Positions 25,412 through 34,880 of a stretch of DNA of 64,000 bases are shown piece by piece (the first letter of the stretch is position 1; every line of letters begins with the position of its first letter). The stretch lies in assembly GCA_910586655.1 (NCBI GenBank), contig CAJUIR010000006.1, positions 1 to 64,000 of the forward strand. Reading direction: 5' to 3'. The position numbers and the translations under genes are program-made. Source of the DNA: an uncultured Christensenellaceae bacterium (GTDB taxonomy: Bacteria; Bacillota; Clostridia; Christensenellales; Borkfalkiaceae). The notes below the pieces were generated by a model. That model ran no database searches. It worked only from the letters and a program-made list of their open reading frames with translations, and was not told the origin of the DNA.

Positions 25412-26785
25412 TTACATGATGTTATTGACCGAACGGGGAAACAGCGTCACGTCGCGGATATTTTCCATACCCGTTACGTACATGACAAACCGCTCGAATC
25501 CCAACCCGAAACCGCTGTGCGGAACGCTTCCGAACGTGCGCAGATCGAGATATTGTTTATAAGCATTCACATCCATCTTCCGTTCTTTCATCGCGGTAAG
25601 CAGTTTTTCAAGGTCGGCTTCGCGCTCGCTGCAACCGATGATCTCGCCGATCCCCGGGACCAGCAAATCCGTTGCGGCAACCGTTTTTCCGTCGGCATTC
25701 TGCTTCATATAGAATGATTTGATCGCTTTGGGATAATTGGTAACGAACACGGGTTTTTTGAATATCACTTCGGTAAGATACTTCTCGTGTTCGGTTTGAA
25801 GATCGCATCCCCATTCTACGGGGTATTGGAATTTGGCGTCCGCTTTTTTCAGAAGTTCGACCGCTTCCGTATAATCGCAAACGGCGAACTGACTGTTGAC
25901 AACGCCGAGCAACTTTTCTTTCAATCCCTTTTCGATGAACGAATCGAAGAATCCGATTTCTTCGGCACATTCGTCCAGAACCGCGCGGATGACGTATTTC
26001 AGCATTTCCTCTGCGATTTCGATAATGTCGGGAAGTTCCGCAAACGCAACTTCGGGCTCGATATGCCAGAACTCTGCGAGGTGACGCGTCGTGTTGGAAT
26101 TTTCGGCGCGGAAGGAAGGTCCGAACGTGTAAATTTTAGAAAACGCCGTTGCCGCGACTTCTCCTTCCAGTTGCCCCGAAACGGAAAGTCCCGCCTTTTG
26201 TCCGAAAAAATCGTTCTGATAGTATTCTGCTTCGGACGCGCATTTCGCGCCGTACGGCTGCGTGGTTACGCGGAACATCTCCCCCGCGCCTTCGCAATCG
26301 CTCGCCGTGATGATGGGCGTATTGATATAATAATAGCCGTGTTCGTGGAAATAACGGTGGATCGCCTGCGCCGCAACCGAGCGGACTTTAAACACCGCGG
26401 TAAACGTGTTGGTACGAAGGCGCAAATGAGGAATGCCGCGCAAAAATTCGAGCGTCGTTCTCTTTTTTTGTATGGGATATTCAGGCGGACATTTTCCGAG
26501 CAGTTGCACGTCTTTCGCATTGAGTTCCACGCCGTCGCCCTTGAATGCTTTGACCACTTCTCCCGTTACGCACAACGCCGCGCCCGTTTTGCTGCATTCG
26601 CTCCCGAGCACGACCGCATTTTTATCGACCACCGCCTGTAAGCGAGAAAAACACGTGCCGTCGGCAAGTTCCAAAAATGCGACCTGAGAGGAATCGCGGA
26701 AGGTACGCACCCATCCGCACACCGTGACCGTTTTGCCCAGATAGGTTTTGTCGTTCAAAATATCCTTAATGTCGATATGCTTCAT
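25412..26785 (-). CDS. asnS: Asparagine-tRNA ligase
   Basis: 457-residue class IIb synthetase that charges tRNA-Asn. An N-terminal OB-fold (TVCGWVRTFRDSSQVAFLELADG) is followed by the class II core with motif 2 FRAENSNTTRHLAEFWHIEPE and motif 3 GFGLGFERFVMYVTG. The length is normal for bacterial AsnRS. AAGGAG lies before the ATG. It follows the DUF2207 gene by 59 nt in a likely operon proS-DUF2207-asnS. No T-box leader is visible. Confidence 0.97.
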   Translation of the reverse strand: MKHIDIKDILNDKTYLGKTVTVCGWVRTFRDSSQVAFLELADGTCFSRLQAVVDKNAVVLGSECSKTGAALCVTGEVVKAFKGDGVELNAKDVQLLGKCPPEYPIQKKRTTLEFLRGIPHLRLRTNTFTAVFKVRSVAAQAIHRYFHEHGYYYINTPIITASDCEGAGEMFRVTTQPYGAKCASEAEYYQNDFFGQKAGLSVSGQLEGEVAATAFSKIYTFGPSFRAENSNTTRHLAEFWHIEPEVAFAELPDIIEIAEEMLKYVIRAVLDECAEEIGFFDSFIEKGLKEKLLGVVNSQFAVCDYTEAVELLKKADAKFQYPVEWGCDLQTEHEKYLTEVIFKKPVFVTNYPKAIKSFYMKQNADGKTVAATDLLVPGIGEIIGCSEREADLEKLLTAMKERKMDVNAYKQYLDLRTFGSVPHSGFGLGFERFVMYVTGMENIRDVTLFPRSVNNIM

Positions 26786-26844
26786 GATAAACTCCTTATC
26801 TCCCGAATTTTATGATTTTATTCCGCTTGAAGAGCCGTCCGAAT

Positions 26845-28887
26845 TCAGCAGCCGCGCGAACCGCCGCCCCCGCTGCCGCCGCCCGACGAACCGCCGTGTC
26901 CGCCTCCGCCGCCTGACGAGCCGCCCGACGAAGAAGAAAGCGACCGCGACATACTGCCGAAAGCCGAAGGCGAGATGCCGCACGCCCATTCCGGCGCGGC
27001 GATATTTAATGGTTTGAACCGCTTTTCCACTTGTTTGCTGATGCCCATCACCAAACAGTACGGAATGATATCCGAAAAATAATCGGGATTTTCATCAAAC
27101 AGCAGTTTGATGCGATCCAGTTCCGCCGTGAGCAAAAACTGTTTGAACCCGCGCATTTTTCCATAATCATGCATCACGTCAGGATCGCGGCGCGTCAGGA
27201 AATGCAGCGCGACCTGCGCGAGCGCCCAGATGGCAAGAGAGAGATATAACAATCCCGCGTAATCGTAGAGCGGCAGATAAAAAATCGAACTCAGCGCAAA
27301 AAACGGCAATGCGGTAAAAGCAATCGGGAAGACGTATGCGATCGGAGTCATCCGTTCTTTCGCCTGAAAAGACCCCACTCCCGTTCCCGCCGCAATAAAG
27401 ATGAAGAAAAAGATCGGTATTGCGCTCATGCTGAGAATACAATAATAAATGATCGTCATTAAAAACGGCACGAGCGAAGCAATCGTAAGAAGAATATGCC
27501 CGCGCATGAGATTGGGATAAAGAACGCTCGGCGTTTCGCCCATCATTCGCATCTTTTCGGCCTTTTGACTCAGTTTGCGCTTTTTGTGTGGATCGGAGGA
27601 ACGTTTCATTTCGCGCGTCGAAAAATACGAATTCTCCCCGAATCCGCCGAACATCGGTTGAAACAGTTCGTCGAAATACTCGCGTTCGCTTTTTCCCGTT
27701 GTCAATTCCTCGTACGTTTCGTTCACCGCATCCAACAGCGCGCCCGAACCGGTTTTTTCCAGCATTTCGACAACTTGCTTATAAGACTGCAACGTCTCTT
27801 CGTTTTCTTTTCTGACGACTTCGGGCAGATCCTGCAATTTATAGACGGTAAAGTCGTTTGCGCCGTCTTTTTCGATCCGCACGCAGCCCTTCGATGCCCA
27901 CGAAGTGATCACCGCGCCGAGATCCTGCCTGCGTGCTCTGCCGTGCCATATCGCCGAATAGCGCATTACGTTCATTCCTTCGGGCGGATAAAACTCCACT
28001 TGCGCAATAGGCTTTCTTCCGCGATATTTCAAAAATAAGATAATTCCCGCACCCAATGCCGCCGCCGCAAGCACGGCAAACGGAATGTAATACCAAAAGA
28101 ACGTGCGCTGCGTTTCAAAGTATCCGTCGTCAAAAAGCGCTTGCAGCGTATAGCCCTTGTGTTCCTTCATGGGACGTGCGGACATCGTGACCGTATTTCC
28201 GTCGATTCGTTTGGTTTCTCCTTCGGAGGGTTCCCACGCCGCTTTCCCGTTCGTACGGAAGGAAACTGCGCTTTCGTCCAATACAGACGGGAACGTCACG
28301 GTTGCGGAAAAACGTTTGGTATAATCCATCGCATAACCGAGCAAATCGATCGTTAAATCGTCATAGCCGGAAACTTTATCGTCGCCGACGCCGTACACGT
28401 AGGATAGCACGAACGTATTACAACTGTTTTTATCGCTCTGGTCGGTCGCCGGAAAGTAACTCCCATCCTGTTTCTGCATTTTTACGGAATGAAACTGACC
28501 CTGACCGTAATAACTCCGAGTCACTTTGGCAGGCGCTCCGTTGATGGTCACTTCCACGTCCGAAAGCGTCGTGAGAAAATTCTTTCCGCGTTTTTCTTTT
28601 CCGTCGATGATCCGCGCCGTTTGCGAAACGCGCTGAATATCGCGGATGATTCCGGTATTCTGACCGCCTTTCAGAAAACCGACTTTCATGGTTTCGGTGA
28701 CGTGCACGGATTTATCGCGCCTCACGTCCATGACGACGGAAATTTCTTCAAACCACCAATTGGTATCGATGACCGTTTTCCCGCTCTCTTCGTCGTAATA
28801 CGAGTCCGCAGAAACGGATACCGAGCAAACGGAAAACGCCGATATCAAAGTAAAAAACGTTAAAATCAAAAACAGCGTCTTTTTCAA
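26845..28887 (-). CDS. DUF2207 membrane protein with Gly-rich tail (copy 1)
   Basis: 680 residues: signal peptide (TLFLILTFFTLISAFSVCSVSVSA), extracellular DUF2207 domain (about 40-260, with SVVMDVRRDKSVHVTETM and GIIRDIQRVSQ), one helix (YYIPFAVLAAAALGAGIIL), a cytosolic segment, two to four helices (450-590), then a Ser/Gly-rich tail ending SRGC. Function unknown. The first codon is TTG with AGGTGA upstream. Lies between proS (15 nt upstream) and asnS. Paralogue at 46.8 kb shares layout and the terminal RGC. Confidence 0.86.
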   Translation of the reverse strand: MKKTLFLILTFFTLISAFSVCSVSVSADSYYDEESGKTVIDTNWWFEEISVVMDVRRDKSVHVTETMKVGFLKGGQNTGIIRDIQRVSQTARIIDGKEKRGKNFLTTLSDVEVTINGAPAKVTRSYYGQGQFHSVKMQKQDGSYFPATDQSDKNSCNTFVLSYVYGVGDDKVSGYDDLTIDLLGYAMDYTKRFSATVTFPSVLDESAVSFRTNGKAAWEPSEGETKRIDGNTVTMSARPMKEHKGYTLQALFDDGYFETQRTFFWYYIPFAVLAAAALGAGIILFLKYRGRKPIAQVEFYPPEGMNVMRYSAIWHGRARRQDLGAVITSWASKGCVRIEKDGANDFTVYKLQDLPEVVRKENEETLQSYKQVVEMLEKTGSGALLDAVNETYEELTTGKSEREYFDELFQPMFGGFGENSYFSTREMKRSSDPHKKRKLSQKAEKMRMMGETPSVLYPNLMRGHILLTIASLVPFLMTIIYYCILSMSAIPIFFFIFIAAGTGVGSFQAKERMTPIAYVFPIAFTALPFFALSSIFYLPLYDYAGLLYLSLAIWALAQVALHFLTRRDPDVMHDYGKMRGFKQFLLTAELDRIKLLFDENPDYFSDIIPYCLVMGISKQVEKRFKPLNIAAPEWACGISPSAFGSMSRSLSSSSGGSSGGGGGHGGSSGGGSGGGGSRGC

Positions 28888-28902
28888 AACATCACCTAAG
28901 AA

Positions 28903-30333
28903 TCAGTAGGCTCTTGCAAAAAATACCGTGTGAACGGATTCTTTTCCGCAGACTACGCACTTTTTCACCGAATTGGTTTTATCCATCACGCGCGAAGTCG
29001 CCTGCGCAAATTCTTTCACTTTGTCCTCGCAGGCGCGGCATCCGCACCAACCGGCGCGAACGAAATTGCCCGTGTTGACGCCCTCCAACAACCCGTCGAG
29101 CGTTTCCGCGTTCACGATCCTCGAATCCATCCGTTCCTTCGCTTTCCGGTACATATTTTCCGAAATTTCTTTTAAAAGCGCTTTTACGCTCTCGGCGGCG
29201 CCGTCGAGCAAAATTTCGGATTTCTCGAAATTATCGCGCCGTGCGCACAGCATTTTCCCAGCCTCCAAATCGCGCGGACCGAGTTCGATGCGGAGCGGCA
29301 CGCCCTTCATCTCCCATTCGTTGAACTTCCAGCCGGGGGAGTTTTCGCTGTCGTCCAAAACGACGCGAAGACCCGACTCCGTAAGCGATTGTTTTAACGC
29401 GCGGCAAGCGTCCAATACGCCCTCTTTTTTGGCGGCAATGGGAATGATCACTGCCTGTACGGGCGCAACGACGGGCGGCATCACCAAACCTCTGCTGTCG
29501 CCGTGCGTCATGATCAGCGCGCCGATCAGACGCGTCGATACGCCGAACGACATAGTATAACCGTATTTCTGCACGCCGTCTTTATCTGTAAATTTAATAT
29601 CGAACGCCTTTGAAAAATTCTGACCCAAATAATGCGACGTTCCCGACTGCAAACTCTTTCCGTCGTGCATCATGGCTTCCATTCCGTACGTTGCAACCGC
29701 GCCCGCGAACTTCTCCTTTTCGGTCTTCTTCCCCGTTAAAACGGGCATTGCAAGCACGTTTTTGGAAAATTCTTCGTAAACGGCAAGCATCTTCTGCGTC
29801 TCCGCTTCGGCTTCCTCTGCGGAAGCAAAGACAGAATGTCCCTCCTGCCACAAAAATTCGCTCGTTCTCAGGAAAGGACGCGTCGTCTTTTCCCAACGCA
29901 TGACGTTTGCCCACTGGTTCATGCGAAGGGGCAGATCGCGCCAGGATTCGATCCAGTTTCCGTACATCTTGCCGATAATGGTTTCCGACGTAGGACGGAT
30001 GCAGAGCGGTTCCGCAAGTTTTTCGCCGCCCGCGTGGGTCACTACGGCTACTTCGGGCGCAAACCCTTCCACGTGTTCCGCCTCTTTGGTCATAAAACTC
30101 ATGGGGATCAAGAGCGGAAAATAGGCGTTTTCGTATTCGTTCTCACGAAAGCGCGCGTTAAATTCGCGTTGGATATTCTCCCAAATCGCATACCCGTAGG
30201 GACGAATAACCATCGTGCCCTTTACGGGTCCGTAGTCTACCAGTTTGGTCTTTAACACGACGTCCGAATACCATTGCGGAAAGTCGCTTTCGATGTCTGC
30301 AATCTGCGATACGAACTGATTCTCTTTTCCCAT
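28903..30333 (-). CDS. proS: Proline-tRNA ligase, archaeal/eukaryal type
   Basis: 476-residue class IIa synthetase lacking the editing insertion of the long bacterial ProRS and carrying the type 3 C-terminal zinc domain (GCRACEDK, CVVCGKES). Motif 2 FLRTSEFLWQEGHSVF and the anticodon-binding domain (LRIELGPRDLEAGKM) are clear. Firmicutes use either form; this short form is common in Clostridia. ACGGAG lies before the ATG, and TATAAT (30369-30374) is upstream. The window also holds two tRNA-Pro genes, 8 kb away. Confidence 0.96.
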   Translation of the reverse strand: MGKENQFVSQIADIESDFPQWYSDVVLKTKLVDYGPVKGTMVIRPYGYAIWENIQREFNARFRENEYENAYFPLLIPMSFMTKEAEHVEGFAPEVAVVTHAGGEKLAEPLCIRPTSETIIGKMYGNWIESWRDLPLRMNQWANVMRWEKTTRPFLRTSEFLWQEGHSVFASAEEAEAETQKMLAVYEEFSKNVLAMPVLTGKKTEKEKFAGAVATYGMEAMMHDGKSLQSGTSHYLGQNFSKAFDIKFTDKDGVQKYGYTMSFGVSTRLIGALIMTHGDSRGLVMPPVVAPVQAVIIPIAAKKEGVLDACRALKQSLTESGLRVVLDDSENSPGWKFNEWEMKGVPLRIELGPRDLEAGKMLCARRDNFEKSEILLDGAAESVKALLKEISENMYRKAKERMDSRIVNAETLDGLLEGVNTGNFVRAGWCGCRACEDKVKEFAQATSRVMDKTNSVKKCVVCGKESVHTVFFARAY

Positions 30334-30368
30334 ATTCTATACTCCGTTTTCATGCAATTAACAGGAAT

Positions 30369-30397
30369 ATTATACCATATCTTTTCCGACGCGTCTA
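30369..30397 (-). promoter_or_regulatory. proS operon promoter
   Basis: Minus strand TAGACG (30392-30397), 17-nt spacer, TATAAT (30369-30374). The -35 box is weak. Confidence 0.6.
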
Positions 30398-30543
30398 TTG
30401 TTTTGAAATATTTTTACAGCCAAAAAAACGAACGGTAACGGCGGATCCCGTTTCAGCATATCTTAATGAGTGGCGCAAACTTTGAAAGTAGCGGTAATTT
30501 TGACGGAATTTCATTTTTTGTGCGGTTTTGTTGCAAAATTTTC

Positions 30544-30572
30544 TTGATAAAAACGCATTTCTTTTGTATAAT
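30544..30572 (+). promoter_or_regulatory. Promoter of phosphohexomutase-transketolase operon
   Basis: TTGATA (30544-30549), 17-nt spacer, TATAAT (30567-30572); leader of about 42 nt. Confidence 0.8.
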
Positions 30573-30620
30573 GAAACCGTACGGACGGAGAACGCATCTC
30601 TCCTTCCAAATAAGGAAATT

Positions 30621-32123
30621 ATGACGCGCGAAACATTATTACAACTGAAAAACGGAACGGATATCCGCGGAACGGCGATCGGCACGCAAAACGATCCGGT
30701 GACGCTGACGGACGAGGCGGTCAGCGCCATTGCAAAAGCGTTTTGTGTGTGGGCGGCGAAAAAAACAGGAACTTCCGCACCTGTCATCGCCGTGGGCCAC
30801 GATTCCCGTCTTTCGGCGGAGCATATCGCCTCGCTCGTCGAAAAAGCCGTTTGCGCATGCGGAGGAAACGTGATCCTCACGGGACTTTCTTCCACACCCT
30901 CCATGTTTATGCTGTTGCAGGACGATTTCGGTGCAGACGCATCGATCATGATCACGGCGAGCCATTTGCCCTACCAGAAAAACGGCTTGAAGTTTTTCTT
31001 GAAATCGGGCGGACTGGAAGGCTCTGAAATCACCGAATTGCTTGAAATCGCGGCAAAAGGAACCTTCCCGAATGGAAACGGAACATCCGAGAAAAAGTCT
31101 TACCTTGAAATATATGCGAACGGGCTTGTGGAAAAAGTACGCGCGGCGTGCGGGAAACAGCAACCTTTAAAGGGAAAAAAGATCCTTGTAGATGCGGGAA
31201 ACGGCGCAGGCGGATTTTATGCGGACCTCGTATTGAAACCGCTCGGCGCGGATATCGGCGGTTCGCAGTTTTTGGAACCGGACGGAACTTTCCCTAACCA
31301 CATTCCCAATCCCGAAAATCAAACGGCAATGCAATCGGTGTGCGATGCAGTCAAACGCCACGAAGCCGACTTCGGCATCATATTCGATACGGACGTAGAC
31401 CGCGCAGGCGCCGTTTCCCATAACGGCGAAGAAATCAACCGCAACCGTCTGATCGCGCTCATTTCGGCAATTCTTTTGGAAGAAGAAAAGGACGCATATA
31501 TTGTAACCGATTCGGTAACAAGCGACGGGCTGGCGCAGTTTATTCAAAGCCGCGGCGGCGTACACCACCGCTTTCAGCGCGGATATAAAAACGTGATCAA
31601 CGAAAGCATCCGCCTGAACCGAGAAGGAAAGAACTCCCCTCTTGCGATCGAAACCAGCGGACATGCGGCGTTTAGAGAAAATTATTTCCTCGACGACGGC
31701 GCATACCTTGTGACAAGGCTGCTCATCGCGCTTGCGAAATGCGCCGAACAAGGCAAGGATCTACTCGATCTGATTTCCTCTCTGCCCGAAGCAAAGGAGA
31801 AAACGGAAATCCGCCTTAACTTCCGCGGCGGCGTCGATTTTAAAACGCTGGGCAACGGCGTAATCGACGACCTGAAAGAAAAAGCGCGCCGCTCTTTTGC
31901 GCTTTCGCTCGCGCCCGATAACTACGAGGGCGTGCGCATTAACTTTTCAAAAGACGCCGGAGACGGCTGGGCGCTTATCAGAATGAGTCTGCACGAGCCG
32001 ATCATGCCCATCAACGTCGAAAGCAATTCCATCGGCGGCAATGCGAAAATCATCGAAACGCTTTACGGTTTTTTAAAGGATTATCCCTTTTTAATGACCG
32101 ATCACATGACGAAAACAATTTAA
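30621..32123 (+). CDS. Phosphomannomutase/phosphoglucomutase family protein
   Basis: 500-residue alpha-D-phosphohexomutase. The phosphoserine loop is ITASHLPYQKNG (Ser114; canonical TASHNP with Asn replaced by Leu), the metal loop is DTDVDR (canonical DGDxDR), the sugar loop is ETSGHAAF, and the C-terminal phosphate loop is NFSKDAGDGWALIRMS. Interconverts hexose 6- and 1-phosphates. I start at 30621 (MTRETLLQL) because AAGGAA lies just upstream; the longer frame runs back through the promoter. Transketolase follows 13 nt on. Confidence 0.9.
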   Translation: MTRETLLQLKNGTDIRGTAIGTQNDPVTLTDEAVSAIAKAFCVWAAKKTGTSAPVIAVGHDSRLSAEHIASLVEKAVCACGGNVILTGLSSTPSMFMLLQDDFGADASIMITASHLPYQKNGLKFFLKSGGLEGSEITELLEIAAKGTFPNGNGTSEKKSYLEIYANGLVEKVRAACGKQQPLKGKKILVDAGNGAGGFYADLVLKPLGADIGGSQFLEPDGTFPNHIPNPENQTAMQSVCDAVKRHEADFGIIFDTDVDRAGAVSHNGEEINRNRLIALISAILLEEEKDAYIVTDSVTSDGLAQFIQSRGGVHHRFQRGYKNVINESIRLNREGKNSPLAIETSGHAAFRENYFLDDGAYLVTRLLIALAKCAEQGKDLLDLISSLPEAKEKTEIRLNFRGGVDFKTLGNGVIDDLKEKARRSFALSLAPDNYEGVRINFSKDAGDGWALIRMSLHEPIMPINVESNSIGGNAKIIETLYGFLKDYPFLMTDHMTKTI

Positions 32124-32136
32124 GGAGAAAAGATAC

Positions 32137-34137
32137 ATGCAGCAAACCACGATCAACGCAATCCGTATTCTTTCGGCGGAAGCAATTCAGAAGGCAAATT
32201 CGGGTCACCCGGGGCTGCCCCTCGGCTCTGCCCCGATCGGCTATGCGCTCTTTCAGAACTTTTTGAAATTCAATAATCTGGACGTCAAGTGGGATAACCG
32301 CGACCGCTTCATTCTTTCCGCGGGACACGGCTCCATGCTTAATTATTCCCTCCTCTATCTCTACGGATTCGGACTGACCAAAGACGATCTCGCCCGTTTC
32401 CGTCAGTTGGGTTCCAAAACGCCGGGGCATCCCGAATACGGTCAGACGCTGGGAGTCGAAACGACCACGGGTCCTTTGGGACAGGGAATCGCCAACGCCG
32501 TAGGCATGGCGGTTGCAGAAGCGCATCTGGCGGCAAAATTCAACCGCAAGGGATTCCCGATCGTAGACCACTACACCTACGCGATTTGCGGCGACGGCTG
32601 CTTGGAAGAAGGTATTTCTTACGAGGCTTGCTCGTTTGCCGGTGCGAACAATCTGGGGAAACTGATCGTATTTTACGACGATAACGATATCACGATCGAA
32701 GGAAATACCGACATCACGTTTAAAGAAGACGTTGCGAAACGCTTCGAAGCACAGAACTGGCAGGTACTCAAAGTCGACCTGGTGAAAAAGCCCGACGACG
32801 TAAAGTCCCTCTGCGCCGCCATCAAAAAAGCGCGCAAAAACAAGAAAAAACCCACTCTTATTATTTGCAAAACGCATATCGGTTACGGTTCGCCCTTGGA
32901 AGGAAGTGAAAAATGCCACGGCGCCCCCCTCGGCGAGGATAACGTACAAAAGACGAAAGAAACGCTCGGCTGGACGTGCAAGGAACCGTTTGAAGTGCCT
33001 TGGGAAGTTTTAAAACACACTTCTACCCCCGGCGCAAAAGGCGCAAAGTTGGAACAGGACTGGAAAAACCTGTTTGCAAAATACGAACACCAGTATCCCG
33101 AACTCGCCAAAGAATACAAGGCGGCGATGAGCGGCGAACTTCCCGATCTCGAACAAATCGAAGGCATGTTCGATTTTGAAAAACCGTCGGCGACGCGCCA
33201 GTCCTCGTCCGTCATTCTCAACAAAATTGCGGCGCTCGTTCCTTCACTCGTCGGCGGAAGCGCAGACCTTGCGCCCTCGAATCTGACCCAAATGAAAGAT
33301 ACGGACACCGTAACTTACGGCGATTTCTCTCCTGCCAACTATGCGGGAAGAAACATCCACTACGGAATCCGCGAACACGCGATGGCTGCGATCGCAAACG
33401 GGATTCAACTCCACGGCGGACTGCGCTGTTTCTGCTCCACATTCTTTATATTTACCGATTACTGCAAAAACGCCATGCGTCTCTCCGCACTCATGAATAT
33501 TCCCGTCCTATATATCCTGACGCACGACTCCATCGGCGTAGGCGAAGACGGACCGACGCATCAGCCCGTAGAACAACTGATCGCGCTTCGCTCCATTCCC
33601 AATATGAAAGTGTACCGCCCTGCCGACGGCAAAGAAACGGCTGCGGCTTGGATCTCTGCGATGACGGGAACTGCCCCCACCGCGTTGGTCCTCAGCCGCC
33701 AGACACTGCCGCAATACGCAAAGAGCGGACTGGGCGCACTGAAAGGCGGATATATCCTCGAAGACTGCAAAGGAAGACCCGACATTATCCTGATCGCAAG
33801 CGGTTCGGAAGTGGAGCAGTGTATCGGCGCAAAAGCGGAACTTCATAAAGAAGGATTAAAAGTTCGCGTTGTTTCGATGCCCTGCATGGAAGTATTCGAA
33901 CAACAGGACGCAAAATACAAAGAGAGCGTACTCCCCTCCTCCGTCAAAGCGAGGGTTTGCGTAGAAGCGGCTTCTCCTTACAGTTGGTATAAATACGCGG
34001 GCGAAAACGGCGAAATCATTGCAATGGATACGTTCGGCACCAGCGCCCCCGGCCCCGTCCTGTTTGACAAATACGGGTTCACGGTGAAAAACATCGTGGA
34101 AAAAGCCAAAAAGAGTTTGGATCGGGTAGAAGACTGA
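32137..34137 (+). CDS. tkt: Transketolase
   Basis: 666-residue thiamine-diphosphate enzyme of the pentose-phosphate pathway, moving two-carbon units between sugar phosphates. Seen: ANSGHPGLPLGSAP, FILSAGHGSML, ThDP motif GDGCLEEGISYEA, the pyrimidine-domain GIREHAMAAIANG and THDSIGVGEDGPTHQPVEQL, and a C-terminal domain (ILIASGSEVEQC). AAGGAG lies 8 nt before the ATG. Co-transcribed with the phosphohexomutase. Confidence 0.97.
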   Translation: MQQTTINAIRILSAEAIQKANSGHPGLPLGSAPIGYALFQNFLKFNNLDVKWDNRDRFILSAGHGSMLNYSLLYLYGFGLTKDDLARFRQLGSKTPGHPEYGQTLGVETTTGPLGQGIANAVGMAVAEAHLAAKFNRKGFPIVDHYTYAICGDGCLEEGISYEACSFAGANNLGKLIVFYDDNDITIEGNTDITFKEDVAKRFEAQNWQVLKVDLVKKPDDVKSLCAAIKKARKNKKKPTLIICKTHIGYGSPLEGSEKCHGAPLGEDNVQKTKETLGWTCKEPFEVPWEVLKHTSTPGAKGAKLEQDWKNLFAKYEHQYPELAKEYKAAMSGELPDLEQIEGMFDFEKPSATRQSSSVILNKIAALVPSLVGGSADLAPSNLTQMKDTDTVTYGDFSPANYAGRNIHYGIREHAMAAIANGIQLHGGLRCFCSTFFIFTDYCKNAMRLSALMNIPVLYILTHDSIGVGEDGPTHQPVEQLIALRSIPNMKVYRPADGKETAAAWISAMTGTAPTALVLSRQTLPQYAKSGLGALKGGYILEDCKGRPDIILIASGSEVEQCIGAKAELHKEGLKVRVVSMPCMEVFEQQDAKYKESVLPSSVKARVCVEAASPYSWYKYAGENGEIIAMDTFGTSAPGPVLFDKYGFTVKNIVEKAKKSLDRVED

Positions 34138-34151
34138 TCCGATCAGAACAC

Positions 34152-34182
34152 GCCGCGCCGGATCCGGCGCGGCTTTTATTTT
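34152..34182 (+). terminator. Intrinsic terminator after tkt
   Basis: GC-only palindrome 34152-34173 (GCCGCGCCGGA/TCCGGCGCGGC) followed by TTTTATTTT. It lies only 6 nt before the ATG of the HAD gene. Confidence 0.9.
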
Positions 34183-34187
34183 AAATT

Positions 34188-34838
34188 ATGGATAAACTGA
34201 AACAAATCAAAGGCGCTATTTTCGATTTGGACGGCACGCTGCTCGATTCCTTGGGAGCATGGTCGGAAATCGACCGCAGGTTTTTTGAAAAACGCGGAAT
34301 CGCGCCGCCGCCCGACTATTCGCAGGCGGTAAAAAATTTATACTTAAAAGAGGCGGCGCATTATACGATCGAACGGTTTCAATTAAACGAGTCACCCGAT
34401 GCGATTGTTGCGGAATGGAAACAGATGACGCAAATATTCTACGATTGCGAAGTTGCGCTCAAACCGTACGCGAAAGCGTATCTGCAAACATTACATGCGC
34501 GCGGCGTGCGTCTCGGAATCGCCACGTCTTCCAGCCCCGAACTCTTTTTTCCCGCGTTAAAACGGGGCGGCGTAGCAAATCTGTTTACGGCGACCGTGAC
34601 TTCCGATGAAGTCGGCTGCGGAAAATCTTCGCCCGACGTTTATCTGGAAGCGGCGCGGCGGCTGGAAGTTACGCCCAATGAATGCGCAGTGTTCGAAGAT
34701 ATTCCAACCGCCGTTAAAAGCGCGCGCAGCGCGGGATTTTACACCGTCGCCGTATTCGACAAACTTTCGGCGCACGAGGAACCGGTGCTCCGCCGGGAAT
34801 CCGACTTATTTATCCGCTCCTTTTCGGAATTATGTTAA
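34188..34838 (+). CDS. HAD-superfamily phosphatase/phosphoglucomutase-like
   Basis: 216-residue subclass IA HAD hydrolase: motif I FDLDGTLLDS (nucleophile Asp), an alpha-helical cap (about 20-85), motif II ATSSSPELF, motif III Lys in GCGKSSPD, motif IV FEDIPTAVKSARSAG. Resembles beta-phosphoglucomutase and sugar-phosphatase relatives; substrate unknown. There is no Shine-Dalgarno, and the gene starts right behind the tkt terminator, so it may depend on read-through or an unrecognised weak promoter. Confidence 0.9.
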   Translation: MDKLKQIKGAIFDLDGTLLDSLGAWSEIDRRFFEKRGIAPPPDYSQAVKNLYLKEAAHYTIERFQLNESPDAIVAEWKQMTQIFYDCEVALKPYAKAYLQTLHARGVRLGIATSSSPELFFPALKRGGVANLFTATVTSDEVGCGKSSPDVYLEAARRLEVTPNECAVFEDIPTAVKSARSAGFYTVAVFDKLSAHEEPVLRRESDLFIRSFSELC

Positions 34839-34868
34839 AGGGCTTCCCGAAATTTCGGGAAGCCCTTT
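34837..34868. terminator. Bidirectional intrinsic terminator
   Basis: Thirty-two-nt perfect inverted repeat, arms AAAGGGCTTCCCGAAA and complement, between the convergent HAD and gpsA genes. Confidence 0.9.
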
Positions 34869-34880
34869 CCGATTTTAAAT

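Noticed and set aside
30334..30620. T-box riboswitch for proS or another synthetase
   Set aside because: The proS leader is only about 30 nt and no T-box sequence or antiterminator fold is visible; asnS follows another gene closely.
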